Assembly (NCBI GenBank): GCA_903834765.1
Contig: CAILKE010000050.1
Location: 1 to 64,000 of the forward strand
DNA length: 64,000 nucleotides
Direction: 5' to 3'
DNA from: an uncultured Bacteroidota bacterium
GTDB lineage: Bacteria; Bacteroidota; Bacteroidia; B-17B0; Aurantibacillaceae
The notes below the pieces were generated by a model that saw nothing but the letters and a program-made list of their open reading frames with translations, searched no databases and was not told where the DNA came from. This document shows positions 43,942 to 53,671 of this stretch, piece after piece. Each line of letters starts with the position of its first letter. Position 1 is the stretch's first letter. Position numbers and translations under genes: made by a program.

Positions 43942-44009
43942 TTATAGGGCAATTTACAGATTTTTAACTAATTTTTTAATCATAAAAATCATTTTTTTGA
44001 AGTTTTAAG

Positions 44010-44017
44010 TATATTTG
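44010..44017 (+). promoter_or_regulatory. -7 promoter box of the TMTC-like gene
   Basis: TATATTTG, exact TAnnTTTG match, 21 nt before the ATG. Confidence 0.6.
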
Positions 44018-44038
44018 TGTTATTACACCTAATTTTAT

Positions 44039-46681
44039 ATGGCAAAAGAAACAACAAACGTTAAGCAACCTAAATTTGAAGAGTTAAAAAATACATTTCG
44101 ATTTTTTCCTTTCAAAAGTCAAAAAGCACCTTTTATTGTAATTATTTTATTGGGGCTAATCTTTAACCTCACTTCTTTAAATAATGAGTATGCTCTTGAT
44201 GACGGGATTATTATTCATCAAAATGACCATGTAATTAAAGGAATTGCTGGTATTAAAGGTATACTAACTAAAGATGCCTACGAAAGCTTTTATCGTAAAA
44301 TGAATGCGACCGATCAATTAGCAGGTGGCCGTTACAGACCATTATCTGTTGTGAGTTTTGCTATCGAACAGCAATTTATTGGCGCTTATCCTAAAGACGG
44401 AAATTATCCTGCTGCCTGTTGGCGAAGCGATACAGCTAATTTCAAAATCACTCACGTAGATGATCCTAAAGATGATATTAATAATGACGGTGTATTTAAT
44501 GAAGTAGATTGTCAGGTAAAAGGTGCGTCTATTAGACATTTCGTTAATATTATTTCTTTCATCCTAGGTATCATGTTATTATTCCTGTTTTTTAGAAATT
44601 ATATTTTTAAAGATAATCATGACTTAGCATTCTTAGCAGCTATTTTATTCTTAATGCACCCACTCCACTCAGAGGCCATAGCCAATGTAAAAAGTAGAGA
44701 TGAGATTTTCTCCTTGATATTTATTTCATTAACATTCTTTTATTCGTTTAGATTTGTAGATTACGCTAATTACATTAAAGAAGAAGGTTTATTGAGTAAA
44801 GCATCTGTATCTATTAAGCAACTAAGCTTTGCTATCATATCAATTATCGTAATAGGCTTTGCCTATTTATTTCTGGCAAATACAAAAGATATTGGAATAT
44901 TAATTAACCTGCCAACTATCGGCATTGGTGGACTAATTGTTTACTCTTGTTACATGACACTCATCAAAGGAGAAAAACTACCAAAAAACATCATGTTAGC
45001 ATGGGCTGTTATTTGTTTCTTATTAGCTTTATTAGCAAAAGAATATGCTGTTGTTTTAATCGCACTAATGCCCGTAGCATTTTATGTTTTTGGTAAAATA
45101 GAGTTTGATTATAAAACGTTTACTAAGTCAACTGACTTTATGCAAACGGTCTTTGTGTTTGGTTCTTTTGTTATTGCAGCCTTATTTATGTTATTTGTAA
45201 AACGTAACTCTGACATGCATATTCAACCTGGACAAAAAGCTACCTTGGCATTTTGGTTATTTCCATTTTTATATTTAGTAATAGGCGTGTTTTTATTAGG
45301 CTCTAAAACAAAAACTAATTTTGGAAAATTAATGACATGGCAATTCTTCATCATGCTATTTTATTTAGGAATGCGTTTAGTAGCGGTAAAATTAAAGCCA
45401 GGCGTGCCAGATACTGAAATCTTAAATAACCCTTATTTATTAGCTAATGGAGAAGAACGCTTTATGACAAAAGCTTTTGTATTATTAAAATACATTGGGC
45501 TTTGTTGGTTCCCACATCCATTAACATCCGATTATTCATTTAATACGATTCAATATCGCCATTTCACTAGTTGGGATTCCATTTTATCAATTGTATTACA
45601 TATTAGTTTAGCTTACTATGGCGTAAAACTAGTCATCCGTAAACACATCATGGGCTTTGCCATTGCAGTGTATTTCGCCTTCTTATTAATGATAGGTAAC
45701 ATCTTGATGGATATTGGTGCGACAATGGGTGAACGTTTACTATTCCACTCAACCATTGGTTTCTGTATTGCATTAGCATGGCTTATTTTAAAAGGATTTG
45801 ATTCAATCCCAAATATTGCTTTTAAAGCTAAGCAAGTCGTTTTCTTTTTAGTATTAGGAACTATGACTTTTTTATATGGTTGTAAAACATGGGAACGTAA
45901 TTGGGATTGGAAAAACGATATCACGTTATTTTTAAAAGATGTAGAGATTATTCCAAACTCAGTGCTTGTATTAGGTAATGCCGGCGCACGTTACATTGAT
46001 TTGGCAGATACTAAAACATTTGTTGAAAATCCTGCCGATACGAGTTTAGTTCAATTACAAGAATTAAATCCACATCCTGTAGAACCAAATTATGGAACGA
46101 TTGAGAAATTAGGACAAAAAGTAAAACCAAAGATTGGATCAATCGAAGTATACCATGTGGATTCAGTTGATAAAGTGGCTTTCAACAGAAAACGTACTGC
46201 TTTCTTAGAAAAAGGATTAAAATATTTAAAACATGCCGTTGAGTTACATCCCCGATACGTGAATGGATATTTAAATTTAGGATTAGGTAGTTACAAATTA
46301 GGTCGCGATCGTGATGCCCTATATTATTGGAAACATGCAGAACACCTGTATCCTAACAATCCGTATTTGAAAAATTATTACATCGTATTCTATAATGATT
46401 TATTGCAACGTGGCTATAAAAAAGCGCAACGAGGTCAATTGGATAGTGCTATATATGAATTAAATAAAACCATCATATTAGACAAATTAAACCCTGAAGG
46501 TTTTTATAATATAGGTGGTGCATATTATCAAAAAGGAAATTATGCAAAAGCAAAATACTATTGGGAACAATGTGTAAAAATAAACCCAAATTATACGCAA
46601 GCAGTAAATGGTTTAAAAACCATTGTAACCGTTACGGTTCCAGCTCAACCTATTGCATCCCAACCTGTTTCAATTAAGTAA
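44039..46681 (+). CDS. TMTC-like O-mannosyltransferase family protein with TPR repeats
   Basis: An 880-residue protein with about ten or more transmembrane helices (32-620) and C-terminal TPRs (about 735-860, LKHAVELHPRYVNGYLNLGLGSYKLG; AIYELNKTIILDKLNPEGFYNIGGAYYQKG). Its motifs match eukaryotic TMTC proteins: NEYALDDGIIIHQN near helix 1 with the GT-C acidic pair, RYRPLSVVSF, HPLHSEAIANVKSRDEIFSLIF, DYSFNTIQ and MGERLLFHSTIGFCIALAWL. TMTC enzymes transfer mannose from a polyprenyl phosphate to Ser/Thr of secreted proteins. Here the first periplasmic loop carries an insert with the calcium-loop pattern DINNDGVFNEVD (146-157). It probably glycosylates exported proteins. A terminator follows. 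Confidence 0.85.
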   Translation: MAKETTNVKQPKFEELKNTFRFFPFKSQKAPFIVIILLGLIFNLTSLNNEYALDDGIIIHQNDHVIKGIAGIKGILTKDAYESFYRKMNATDQLAGGRYRPLSVVSFAIEQQFIGAYPKDGNYPAACWRSDTANFKITHVDDPKDDINNDGVFNEVDCQVKGASIRHFVNIISFILGIMLLFLFFRNYIFKDNHDLAFLAAILFLMHPLHSEAIANVKSRDEIFSLIFISLTFFYSFRFVDYANYIKEEGLLSKASVSIKQLSFAIISIIVIGFAYLFLANTKDIGILINLPTIGIGGLIVYSCYMTLIKGEKLPKNIMLAWAVICFLLALLAKEYAVVLIALMPVAFYVFGKIEFDYKTFTKSTDFMQTVFVFGSFVIAALFMLFVKRNSDMHIQPGQKATLAFWLFPFLYLVIGVFLLGSKTKTNFGKLMTWQFFIMLFYLGMRLVAVKLKPGVPDTEILNNPYLLANGEERFMTKAFVLLKYIGLCWFPHPLTSDYSFNTIQYRHFTSWDSILSIVLHISLAYYGVKLVIRKHIMGFAIAVYFAFLLMIGNILMDIGATMGERLLFHSTIGFCIALAWLILKGFDSIPNIAFKAKQVVFFLVLGTMTFLYGCKTWERNWDWKNDITLFLKDVEIIPNSVLVLGNAGARYIDLADTKTFVENPADTSLVQLQELNPHPVEPNYGTIEKLGQKVKPKIGSIEVYHVDSVDKVAFNRKRTAFLEKGLKYLKHAVELHPRYVNGYLNLGLGSYKLGRDRDALYYWKHAEHLYPNNPYLKNYYIVFYNDLLQRGYKKAQRGQLDSAIYELNKTIILDKLNPEGFYNIGGAYYQKGNYAKAKYYWEQCVKINPNYTQAVNGLKTIVTVTVPAQPIASQPVSIK

Positions 46682-46700
46682 TAAACGGCTGAATTATTAT

Positions 46701-46746
46701 CTCAAAAAGGCTTCTTACTATTATAAGAAGCCTTTTGTTTTTTGGG
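46701..46746 (+). terminator. Rho-independent terminator of the TMTC-like gene
   Basis: CAAAAAGGCTTCTTA and TAAGAAGCCTTTTG form a 14-bp stem followed by TTTTTTG, 21 nt after the stop. Confidence 0.82.
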
Positions 46747-46813
46747 TAAATTTTTAATCCTCTAATTTACAATCACATAACATACAGTTAATGGTTTAAT
46801 CATTCTATGGCAC

Positions 46814-46821
46814 TATGTTTG
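46814..46821 (+). promoter_or_regulatory. -7 promoter box of the 65-residue ORF
   Basis: TATGTTTG, exact TAnnTTTG match, 25 nt before the ATG. Confidence 0.5.
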
Positions 46822-46846
46822 AACTTTACTAAAAAAAAGAGGAACT

Positions 46847-47044
46847 ATGAATACAATACAAGCAATGATAATTTTAAATAATGGTATCAGAAAATACGGA
46901 ACTATTATTAATGGCGTATCTGAAGGCCGCATCAAATTTATACCAACTGCAGATATATTAGCATTAGAGGAAAGTCAAGTCAATAATTTAATAGAACATA
47001 TTTCGATTGATAATATATTTTCGATTGATACGTTTCTAAAATAA
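46847..47044 (+). CDS. Small protein of unknown function
   Basis: A 65-residue acidic protein, MNTIQAMIILNNGIRKYGTII then NGVSEGRIKFIPTADILALEES and a C-terminal helix. The pattern of a strand, YGxI and IKFIP suggests a small beta-barrel of the Sm/PRC type but that is only an impression. Support for a real gene: it has its own -7 box (46814-46821), an AAGAGG word just before the ATG, and a strong hairpin after the stop. No signal peptide or membrane helix. It stands alone between two convergent units. Confidence 0.68.
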   Translation: MNTIQAMIILNNGIRKYGTIINGVSEGRIKFIPTADILALEESQVNNLIEHISIDNIFSIDTFLK

Positions 47045-47059
47045 AATTTAATTTAGGCC

Positions 47060-47099
47060 ACATAAAACCTAATTTTCATATGAAAATTAGGTTTTATTA
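47060..47099. terminator. Bidirectional terminator
   Basis: ATAAAACCTAATTTTCAT is the perfect complement of the following ATGAAAATTAGGTTTTAT, giving an 18-bp arm with T tracts on both strands. It serves the small ORF and the convergent TonB receptor gene, whose last codons it touches. Confidence 0.8.
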
Positions 47100-49337
47100 T
47101 TTAATTTTAAATCTAAGGCCAATGTATAACATTCGCCCGTATATTGGCCCCCAAACCATACTGGCATCAAAGTATTTACTAAAGGGTACATCACTAGCCA
47201 CTATAGGATTTTGTTGTTTATAGTCTAACGCATTCTCTAAACCGACGTATATATTAAAATCAGCTTTTTTAATTTTTGTAACGTATGTTATTTGAGCAAG
47301 TACATTATAAAAATCTGGTGAGTAGTTTGCTCGCTGGTAATCCGATGGATTAGAAGTTGTTTGCGGCAATCTTTTTTTTCCGTTGTATTGAAGAGTAGCG
47401 TCAAATAACCAATGCTTATTTTTTGTTTCGTAACTTATATTAACAAATGCCCTATGCATTGATACAAGCGCCTTTTGAAGCAAGCCTATTTTATAGGTCA
47501 TTTTAGTATCTACATACCGATAGGCTGTTTTTATATTTAAGCGTTTACGAATTTCCCAACCAAATTCTAATTGAGCTGTATTGGAAAACGACACTCCTTT
47601 TAAATTATAAATAGAAACCTGTTGAGTTTGATTATCTAAATCAACGACTACTTGCTGGGTAAAATCAGTGCGATAAGCGTCAACAGTAATATAAGCTTCT
47701 CGGTAATTTAAAGTAAGTTTTTGCGTGAAGTTTAAACCATAGTTCCAGCCTGTTTCAGGCTTTAAACCATAAGGCATCACTAAATCACTTGGTTCAATAA
47801 TCCAGGCGCGTGACGTTGCCATGAGAGCTGTATTTTCAGCAAAAATATTAGCGGTCTTTAAAGCCCTACCTCCACTAACTCTAAAAACTGTTTTATTTTT
47901 ATGAAGTGCATAACGAGCATGTACACGTGGTGTAAAAAATAAACCATAATAGTTATGATAATCTGCTCTTAAGCCTGCCACTATATTAAATTTTTCGCCT
48001 GAGTTATGAGCGACCTCAACAAAAGCACCGCCTACTTTTTCATCACGATTGTATTTAAATAATTTAAAAGCTTCATCAACTTTATCATTCATAAAACTGG
48101 CGCCAACTTTATAGGTATTATCTGTTGTTTTAAGATAGCTTTGAAATATATAATTAGCATAAAACGTTTGTTGTAATCCATTGTAATTAGTTAATCCGTA
48201 AAAATTATGCTGATCGTGATTTAAATAAGACAACTGTAAACCCATGCTAGTAGCTTGTTTTCGTTTAAATACAAAACCAGTTTTACTATACAGCTCCCAT
48301 TTTTTATTATTAATTCCGATTTGATACAAGGATAATGAATCATTTTTTACAGTAGCTGTAAATTGACCTCCGGTTCGTTCATCTGTTAAATAACCTCCAC
48401 CAAATTGTGCTTCAAATCCTTTTTTCGTATGAATGCTATATTTATTAATCACGTTATATTGTTTACCAATAGGGATGTCAGCAAAACCATCATGATTCAT
48501 GTCTTGCACTAACGGATTGAAGCTTGCGTGTGATAATAATCCAACAGAAAACGTTTCATTAAAACGATGCTTCATGTTCAAATTATATTCATTACGCCCA
48601 TTTTGATTTGCATAGGTATTAAAATTTAATTTATCAGACGTTTCTGGACTTTGCAACTCTGTATTTATCTGTCCCGTAAAGCTCTCATAGCCATTAATTA
48701 CAGAGCCTGCTCCTTTACTTAATTGTATGGATTGAATCCATGTTCCTGGGATAAAACTTAAGCCGTAACCATTTGCTAAACCTCTTAAATAAGGCATATT
48801 TTCTTTGGTGATTTGCGCATACTGCCCTGATAAACCTAGCATTTGTATTTGTTTAGTTCCTGTAACTGCATCGGCAAAATTTACATCTACACTTGGATTT
48901 GTTTCAAAGCTCTCTGATAAATTACAACAAGCGGCTTTCATTAAAGAGCGCTCATTCAACGTTTCCGTTTTCATAGGATTTAAATACGAAAGTTCTGTGC
49001 CTGTAGATTCATATACAACATCTACTTGATTTAATTCTACACCATTTTTTAAAATCAAGGTGATAAACTTAGTTGTATCATTAACTATTATCGAATCGGA
49101 TTGATAGCCCGTTGCCTTTATTAATAAGGTTTTTGTAGAATTTAAATTTTTAATATTAAAAAAACCATTTTCATTGGTGGTTGTATTAATAGAAGAATGG
49201 CTCCACAATAAAATTACTCCGGGCACAGAAATAGTATCGTTGTTAGAAGATATTTCTAACACGCGTCCTTTTAATTGCGAAAAACCTTTAAAGGCACAAC
49301 TCAACCCAATAAGAACAAATGCTACTTTTTTTCGCAT
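47097..49337 (-). CDS. TonB-dependent receptor, heavy-metal cluster type
   Basis: A 746-residue outer-membrane receptor. It has a signal peptide (MRKKVAFVLIGLSCAFKGFS), a carboxypeptidase-like regulatory domain (about 20-105, LKGRVLEISSNNDTISVPGVIL), a plug (about 110-225, with AACCNLSESFETNPSVDVNFADAVTGTK, GGxG-like turns and ELQSPE) and a beta-barrel ending IYGRMLYIGLRFKIK. The ACCNLSESFETNPSVDV signature belongs to receptors that Bacteroidota place beside HMA-domain proteins, so uptake of a metal or metal chelate such as copper is likely; the substrate is inferred. The longest frame starts at TTG (49358); ATG at 49337 gives a proper signal peptide and lies 5 nt after the HMA gene stop, consistent with one transcript. 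Confidence 0.88.
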   Translation of the reverse strand: MRKKVAFVLIGLSCAFKGFSQLKGRVLEISSNNDTISVPGVILLWSHSSINTTTNENGFFNIKNLNSTKTLLIKATGYQSDSIIVNDTTKFITLILKNGVELNQVDVVYESTGTELSYLNPMKTETLNERSLMKAACCNLSESFETNPSVDVNFADAVTGTKQIQMLGLSGQYAQITKENMPYLRGLANGYGLSFIPGTWIQSIQLSKGAGSVINGYESFTGQINTELQSPETSDKLNFNTYANQNGRNEYNLNMKHRFNETFSVGLLSHASFNPLVQDMNHDGFADIPIGKQYNVINKYSIHTKKGFEAQFGGGYLTDERTGGQFTATVKNDSLSLYQIGINNKKWELYSKTGFVFKRKQATSMGLQLSYLNHDQHNFYGLTNYNGLQQTFYANYIFQSYLKTTDNTYKVGASFMNDKVDEAFKLFKYNRDEKVGGAFVEVAHNSGEKFNIVAGLRADYHNYYGLFFTPRVHARYALHKNKTVFRVSGGRALKTANIFAENTALMATSRAWIIEPSDLVMPYGLKPETGWNYGLNFTQKLTLNYREAYITVDAYRTDFTQQVVVDLDNQTQQVSIYNLKGVSFSNTAQLEFGWEIRKRLNIKTAYRYVDTKMTYKIGLLQKALVSMHRAFVNISYETKNKHWLFDATLQYNGKKRLPQTTSNPSDYQRANYSPDFYNVLAQITYVTKIKKADFNIYVGLENALDYKQQNPIVASDVPFSKYFDASMVWGPIYGRMLYIGLRFKIK

Positions 49338-49342
49338 AGAAA

Positions 49343-49684
49343 TTATTTCTTCTTGCAATCGGTTGATTTATATTTACAACAATCGGGCAATGTATTATAT
49401 GCCTTGTCATCTACTTTTTGTGTAGATGTTTCGTGTCCAGCTTTAGCAATTGCTTTTTCGATGAGTTCAAGCGTTGTTTTTTTTGTATCAAAAACTAGTG
49501 TTGCCACTTTTGTTTTCTCATTCCAAACACAGGTTTTCACACCTTTGATGTCTGCCGCATTTTCAATACGTTCCTTGCATTGATCACAATTTCCTTTTAC
49601 TGAAAAAGTAGCTGTTTTAATAGTTGTTTGCGCTTGGCCATTTATTGAAAATACAAAAGCGATAATGATTAATAATATTTTCAT
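49343..49684 (-). CDS. Periplasmic heavy-metal-associated (HMA) domain protein
   Basis: A 113-residue protein with a signal peptide (MKILLIIIAFVFSINGQAQ) and an HMA domain: the metal loop is KGNCDQCKERIE with Cys33 and Cys36, followed by VWNEKTKVATLVFD and LELIEKAIAKAGHE. After the domain comes VDDKAYNTLPDCCKYK with Cys102-Cys103, shared with the next HMA protein. It should bind Cu(I) or another thiophilic metal in the periplasm. The longest frame adds 18 unlikely residues; the ATG at 49684 is right because the signal peptide starts there. It is immediately upstream of the TonB receptor gene. Confidence 0.87.
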   Translation of the reverse strand: MKILLIIIAFVFSINGQAQTTIKTATFSVKGNCDQCKERIENAADIKGVKTCVWNEKTKVATLVFDTKKTTLELIEKAIAKAGHETSTQKVDDKAYNTLPDCCKYKSTDCKKK

Positions 49685-49773
49685 TTGTCGATAGTATTGT
49701 TTTTTAGTTGTCTCATGGAATATGCCATATATATTCATTTGCTGTTGTGCGATGCGACATATGGCTATTTCAG
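49685..49773 (-). promoter_or_regulatory. Upstream regulatory region shared with the 37013-37798 gene
   Basis: On the minus strand: TGAAATAGCCAT (49761-49772), a 34-nt gap, GGCATATTCCAT (49715-49726), then GACAA and AAAAACAATA. The arrangement and distance to the start codon match those at 37799-37885. Confidence 0.5.
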
Positions 49774-49796
49774 AGTATTATTATAAGTAATTAAAA

Positions 49797-50171
49797 TTAT
49801 TTTCTATCATATTGGCAACAATCAGCAAGCTCGCTATAAGCTTTGTCGTCCCCTTTATATTTCTCATTATCATAACCAACAGAGGCTACATTTTTTTGAA
49901 TTTGATCAAGTGAAATTTTTGCCGCATCAAATTCAACGGCTAATGTTTTAGTATCAACATTCCAATCTGCTTTAGCAATGCCATCCTTTTTCAAGGAACC
50001 CTCTATCGTCTCTTTGCACATCTCGCAATTACCCCATACTTTAAAAGTAGAAGTTGTCATGCCAGCAGCTGTAAAAGTAGATGCTTCTTTATTTTCTGTT
50101 GTTGATTTGTTTCCGCAAGATGTTATTGCTAATGCAGCACAAGCAATGACTATATATTTCTTTAATTTCAT
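49797..50171 (-). CDS. HMA-domain lipoprotein
   Basis: A 124-residue lipoprotein: lipobox AITSC, Cys19. The HMA domain has VWGNCEMCKETIEG (Cys49, Cys52), ADWNVDTKTLAVEFD and LDQIQKNVASVGYD, and the tail GDDKAYSELADCCQYDRK carries Cys118-Cys119. This paralogue of the neighbouring HMA protein is membrane-anchored rather than soluble. It is likely to capture copper or another soft metal, perhaps handing it to or from the TonB receptor system. It lies between the thioredoxin-like T9SS gene and the other HMA gene. Confidence 0.88.
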   Translation of the reverse strand: MKLKKYIVIACAALAITSCGNKSTTENKEASTFTAAGMTTSTFKVWGNCEMCKETIEGSLKKDGIAKADWNVDTKTLAVEFDAAKISLDQIQKNVASVGYDNEKYKGDDKAYSELADCCQYDRK

Positions 50172-50214
50172 TTTAGTTTACGATTAGTTTTTTATTTATT
50201 AATTGATATTTTTA

Positions 50215-51018
50215 TTAACGAATGATACTGAGTTTTTGTTGCAACATGCGTCCGTCCGTGTTTATACGAAAGATATAATTACCATTATCTAAATTTGATA
50301 CGTTAACAGTTCTAGTAAAACTACCAATTGATATTTTTTCGTTTAATACTGTTTTTACAATTCTGCCTGCGATGTCCATAATTTCAATAACCGTGTGGGC
50401 ATTTTCGGTTAGGTTAAAACTAATTTTAACTTCATTGGCAGAAGGATTTGGATAAATATTTAATTCGCTCAAATTAGATTTCAGTTCGTTTATTCCTGTT
50501 GTAGAGGCAAAGAAATTGCGAATATCTGTAGCCATTAACGTTGTGTCACTTGTTGTAAAACCAATATATGGCGAACCTAATAATTTATGATTAGCGCCTC
50601 CGATGATAACAATAGTTGGCATTCCCATTCCTCCATAATAAGCAACTTGAGCGGCACCACTATCAGAGGGTACCGAAGAGAACCCATTTGTAGTAACCCA
50701 ATTATTTACTGTTGCACAAGAATAAGTGTTATTAAATCCAAAGGCGTATGATTTTACTTTACCTGGATACTGCATCAATAATTTTGTTTTCATGTTTTCT
50801 AATTTAGATCCTGCCGCAGGACATGACGAACAGCTTGTCATAAAAAATTCAATAATGACTACCTTTCCAGAATTAAGATCCGAAAATAAATTATGAGTTG
50901 AAGGTGTTGAGCTACAATCCACCATTGTAAAATCCATAGCTGTCATTTGTGCGTTTACTTTTTGTAATGTGAACATGGATGTTACAGATATAGCAAGAGT
51001 AATGATTGTTGATTTCAT
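50215..51018 (-). CDS. Thioredoxin-like protein with T9SS type A sorting domain
   Basis: A 267-residue secreted protein. Signal peptide to about residue 23 (KVNAQ). Residues 30-165 have a thioredoxin-like fold: VVIIEFFMTSCSSCPAAGSKLENM holds a CSSC redox pair (Cys63, Cys66), and GGMGMPTIVIIGG supplies the cis-proline. The type A sorting domain (about 183-267) has ELNIYPNPSANEVKISF and NLDNGNYIFRI. Redoxin domains of this kind reduce or oxidise thiols outside the cell; in this cluster it may keep HMA cysteines reduced. A palindrome sits in its promoter region at 51068-51084. A modest gap (43 nt) to the next gene suggests an operon. Confidence 0.85.
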   Translation of the reverse strand: MKSTIITLAISVTSMFTLQKVNAQMTAMDFTMVDCSSTPSTHNLFSDLNSGKVVIIEFFMTSCSSCPAAGSKLENMKTKLLMQYPGKVKSYAFGFNNTYSCATVNNWVTTNGFSSVPSDSGAAQVAYYGGMGMPTIVIIGGANHKLLGSPYIGFTTSDTTLMATDIRNFFASTTGINELKSNLSELNIYPNPSANEVKISFNLTENAHTVIEIMDIAGRIVKTVLNEKISIGSFTRTVNVSNLDNGNYIFRINTDGRMLQQKLSIIR

Positions 51019-51067
51019 ATTGTTTGTTTTTATAATTTAAAAGTTTGAGAAACTAATTTATACTTGG

Positions 51068-51084
51068 TATATCATAATGATATA
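51068..51084 (-). promoter_or_regulatory. Palindrome in the promoter of the thioredoxin-like gene
   Basis: TATATCAT-A-ATGATATA has perfect 8-bp arms. It lies about 9 bp upstream of a one-mismatch -7 box (TAAATTAG, minus strand, 51052-51059) and 50 bp before the ATG, the position expected of an operator. Confidence 0.4.
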
Positions 51085-51129
51085 AAGCACTAAAACCCAA
51101 TAACTATATCAATAGTTGAGTAAATAAAA

Positions 51130-51513
51130 TCAAATTAATAATACCTGATATTTCAGGTATAAGGGATTGTCGTATAAGACGGGAGGAGCGTGGTAATTGA
51201 AAACAGTAACATTTGTACAAACAATGTAATCATCAAACTTAAAAACAGGTAAAACTACCGGAGTGATTTTAGACGTAGGATTAATAATCTTAGAAGATTG
51301 ATTGGATTGCTGATCATCTTTAATTTTGAAATAAGATACTTTGTCCTTACAACATTTCTTACTCATTTTTTTCTTTCCGCAACAACATTTCTCACTGCTA
51401 TTAAACAAAGTAATATGCTTTATTTTACCACCACAATAGTGGATGTTCAAAGAAATTCCACTTGTAGAAGTTAAATAAAAAATAGAAAAAAATATGACCA
51501 AGAATTTTTTCAC
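51130..51513 (-). CDS. HYC_CC_PP family protein
   Basis: A 127-residue protein of the HYC_CC_PP family, named for its conserved motifs, all present: HYCGG (25-29), CCCGKKK and KKCCKD (43-45, 54-55) and APP (109-111). It has a hydrophobic N-terminal signal or anchor (FLVIFFSIFYLTSTSG). Family members sit beside TonB receptors and HMA proteins in Bacteroidota and probably bind metal through the cysteine clusters; no function is proven. The start is taken at GTG 51513, not further upstream, because an exact -7 box lies only 5 nt before it. It is divergent from ligA. Confidence 0.83.
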   Translation of the reverse strand: MKKFLVIFFSIFYLTSTSGISLNIHYCGGKIKHITLFNSSEKCCCGKKKMSKKCCKDKVSYFKIKDDQQSNQSSKIINPTSKITPVVLPVFKFDDYIVCTNVTVFNYHAPPVLYDNPLYLKYQVLLI

Positions 51514-51518
51514 TAAAA

Positions 51519-51526
51519 CAAATTTA
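51519..51526 (-). promoter_or_regulatory. -7 promoter box of the HYC_CC_PP gene, probably leaderless
   Basis: Reads TAAATTTG on the minus strand. It ends 5 nt before the GTG start, and a TTG lies 22 bp further upstream as a -33 candidate. Confidence 0.6.
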
Positions 51527-51638
51527 TGAAATAAACCAATTAGAAATACAACTATTATAAAACCTGTTAATTTATACTTATAAATTAACAATGAAATGTG
51601 ACTCAAAAACAACAAATTTGTGATTGATATTCAATTAA

Positions 51639-53669
<2,031 letters not shown>

Positions 53670-53671
53670 AT

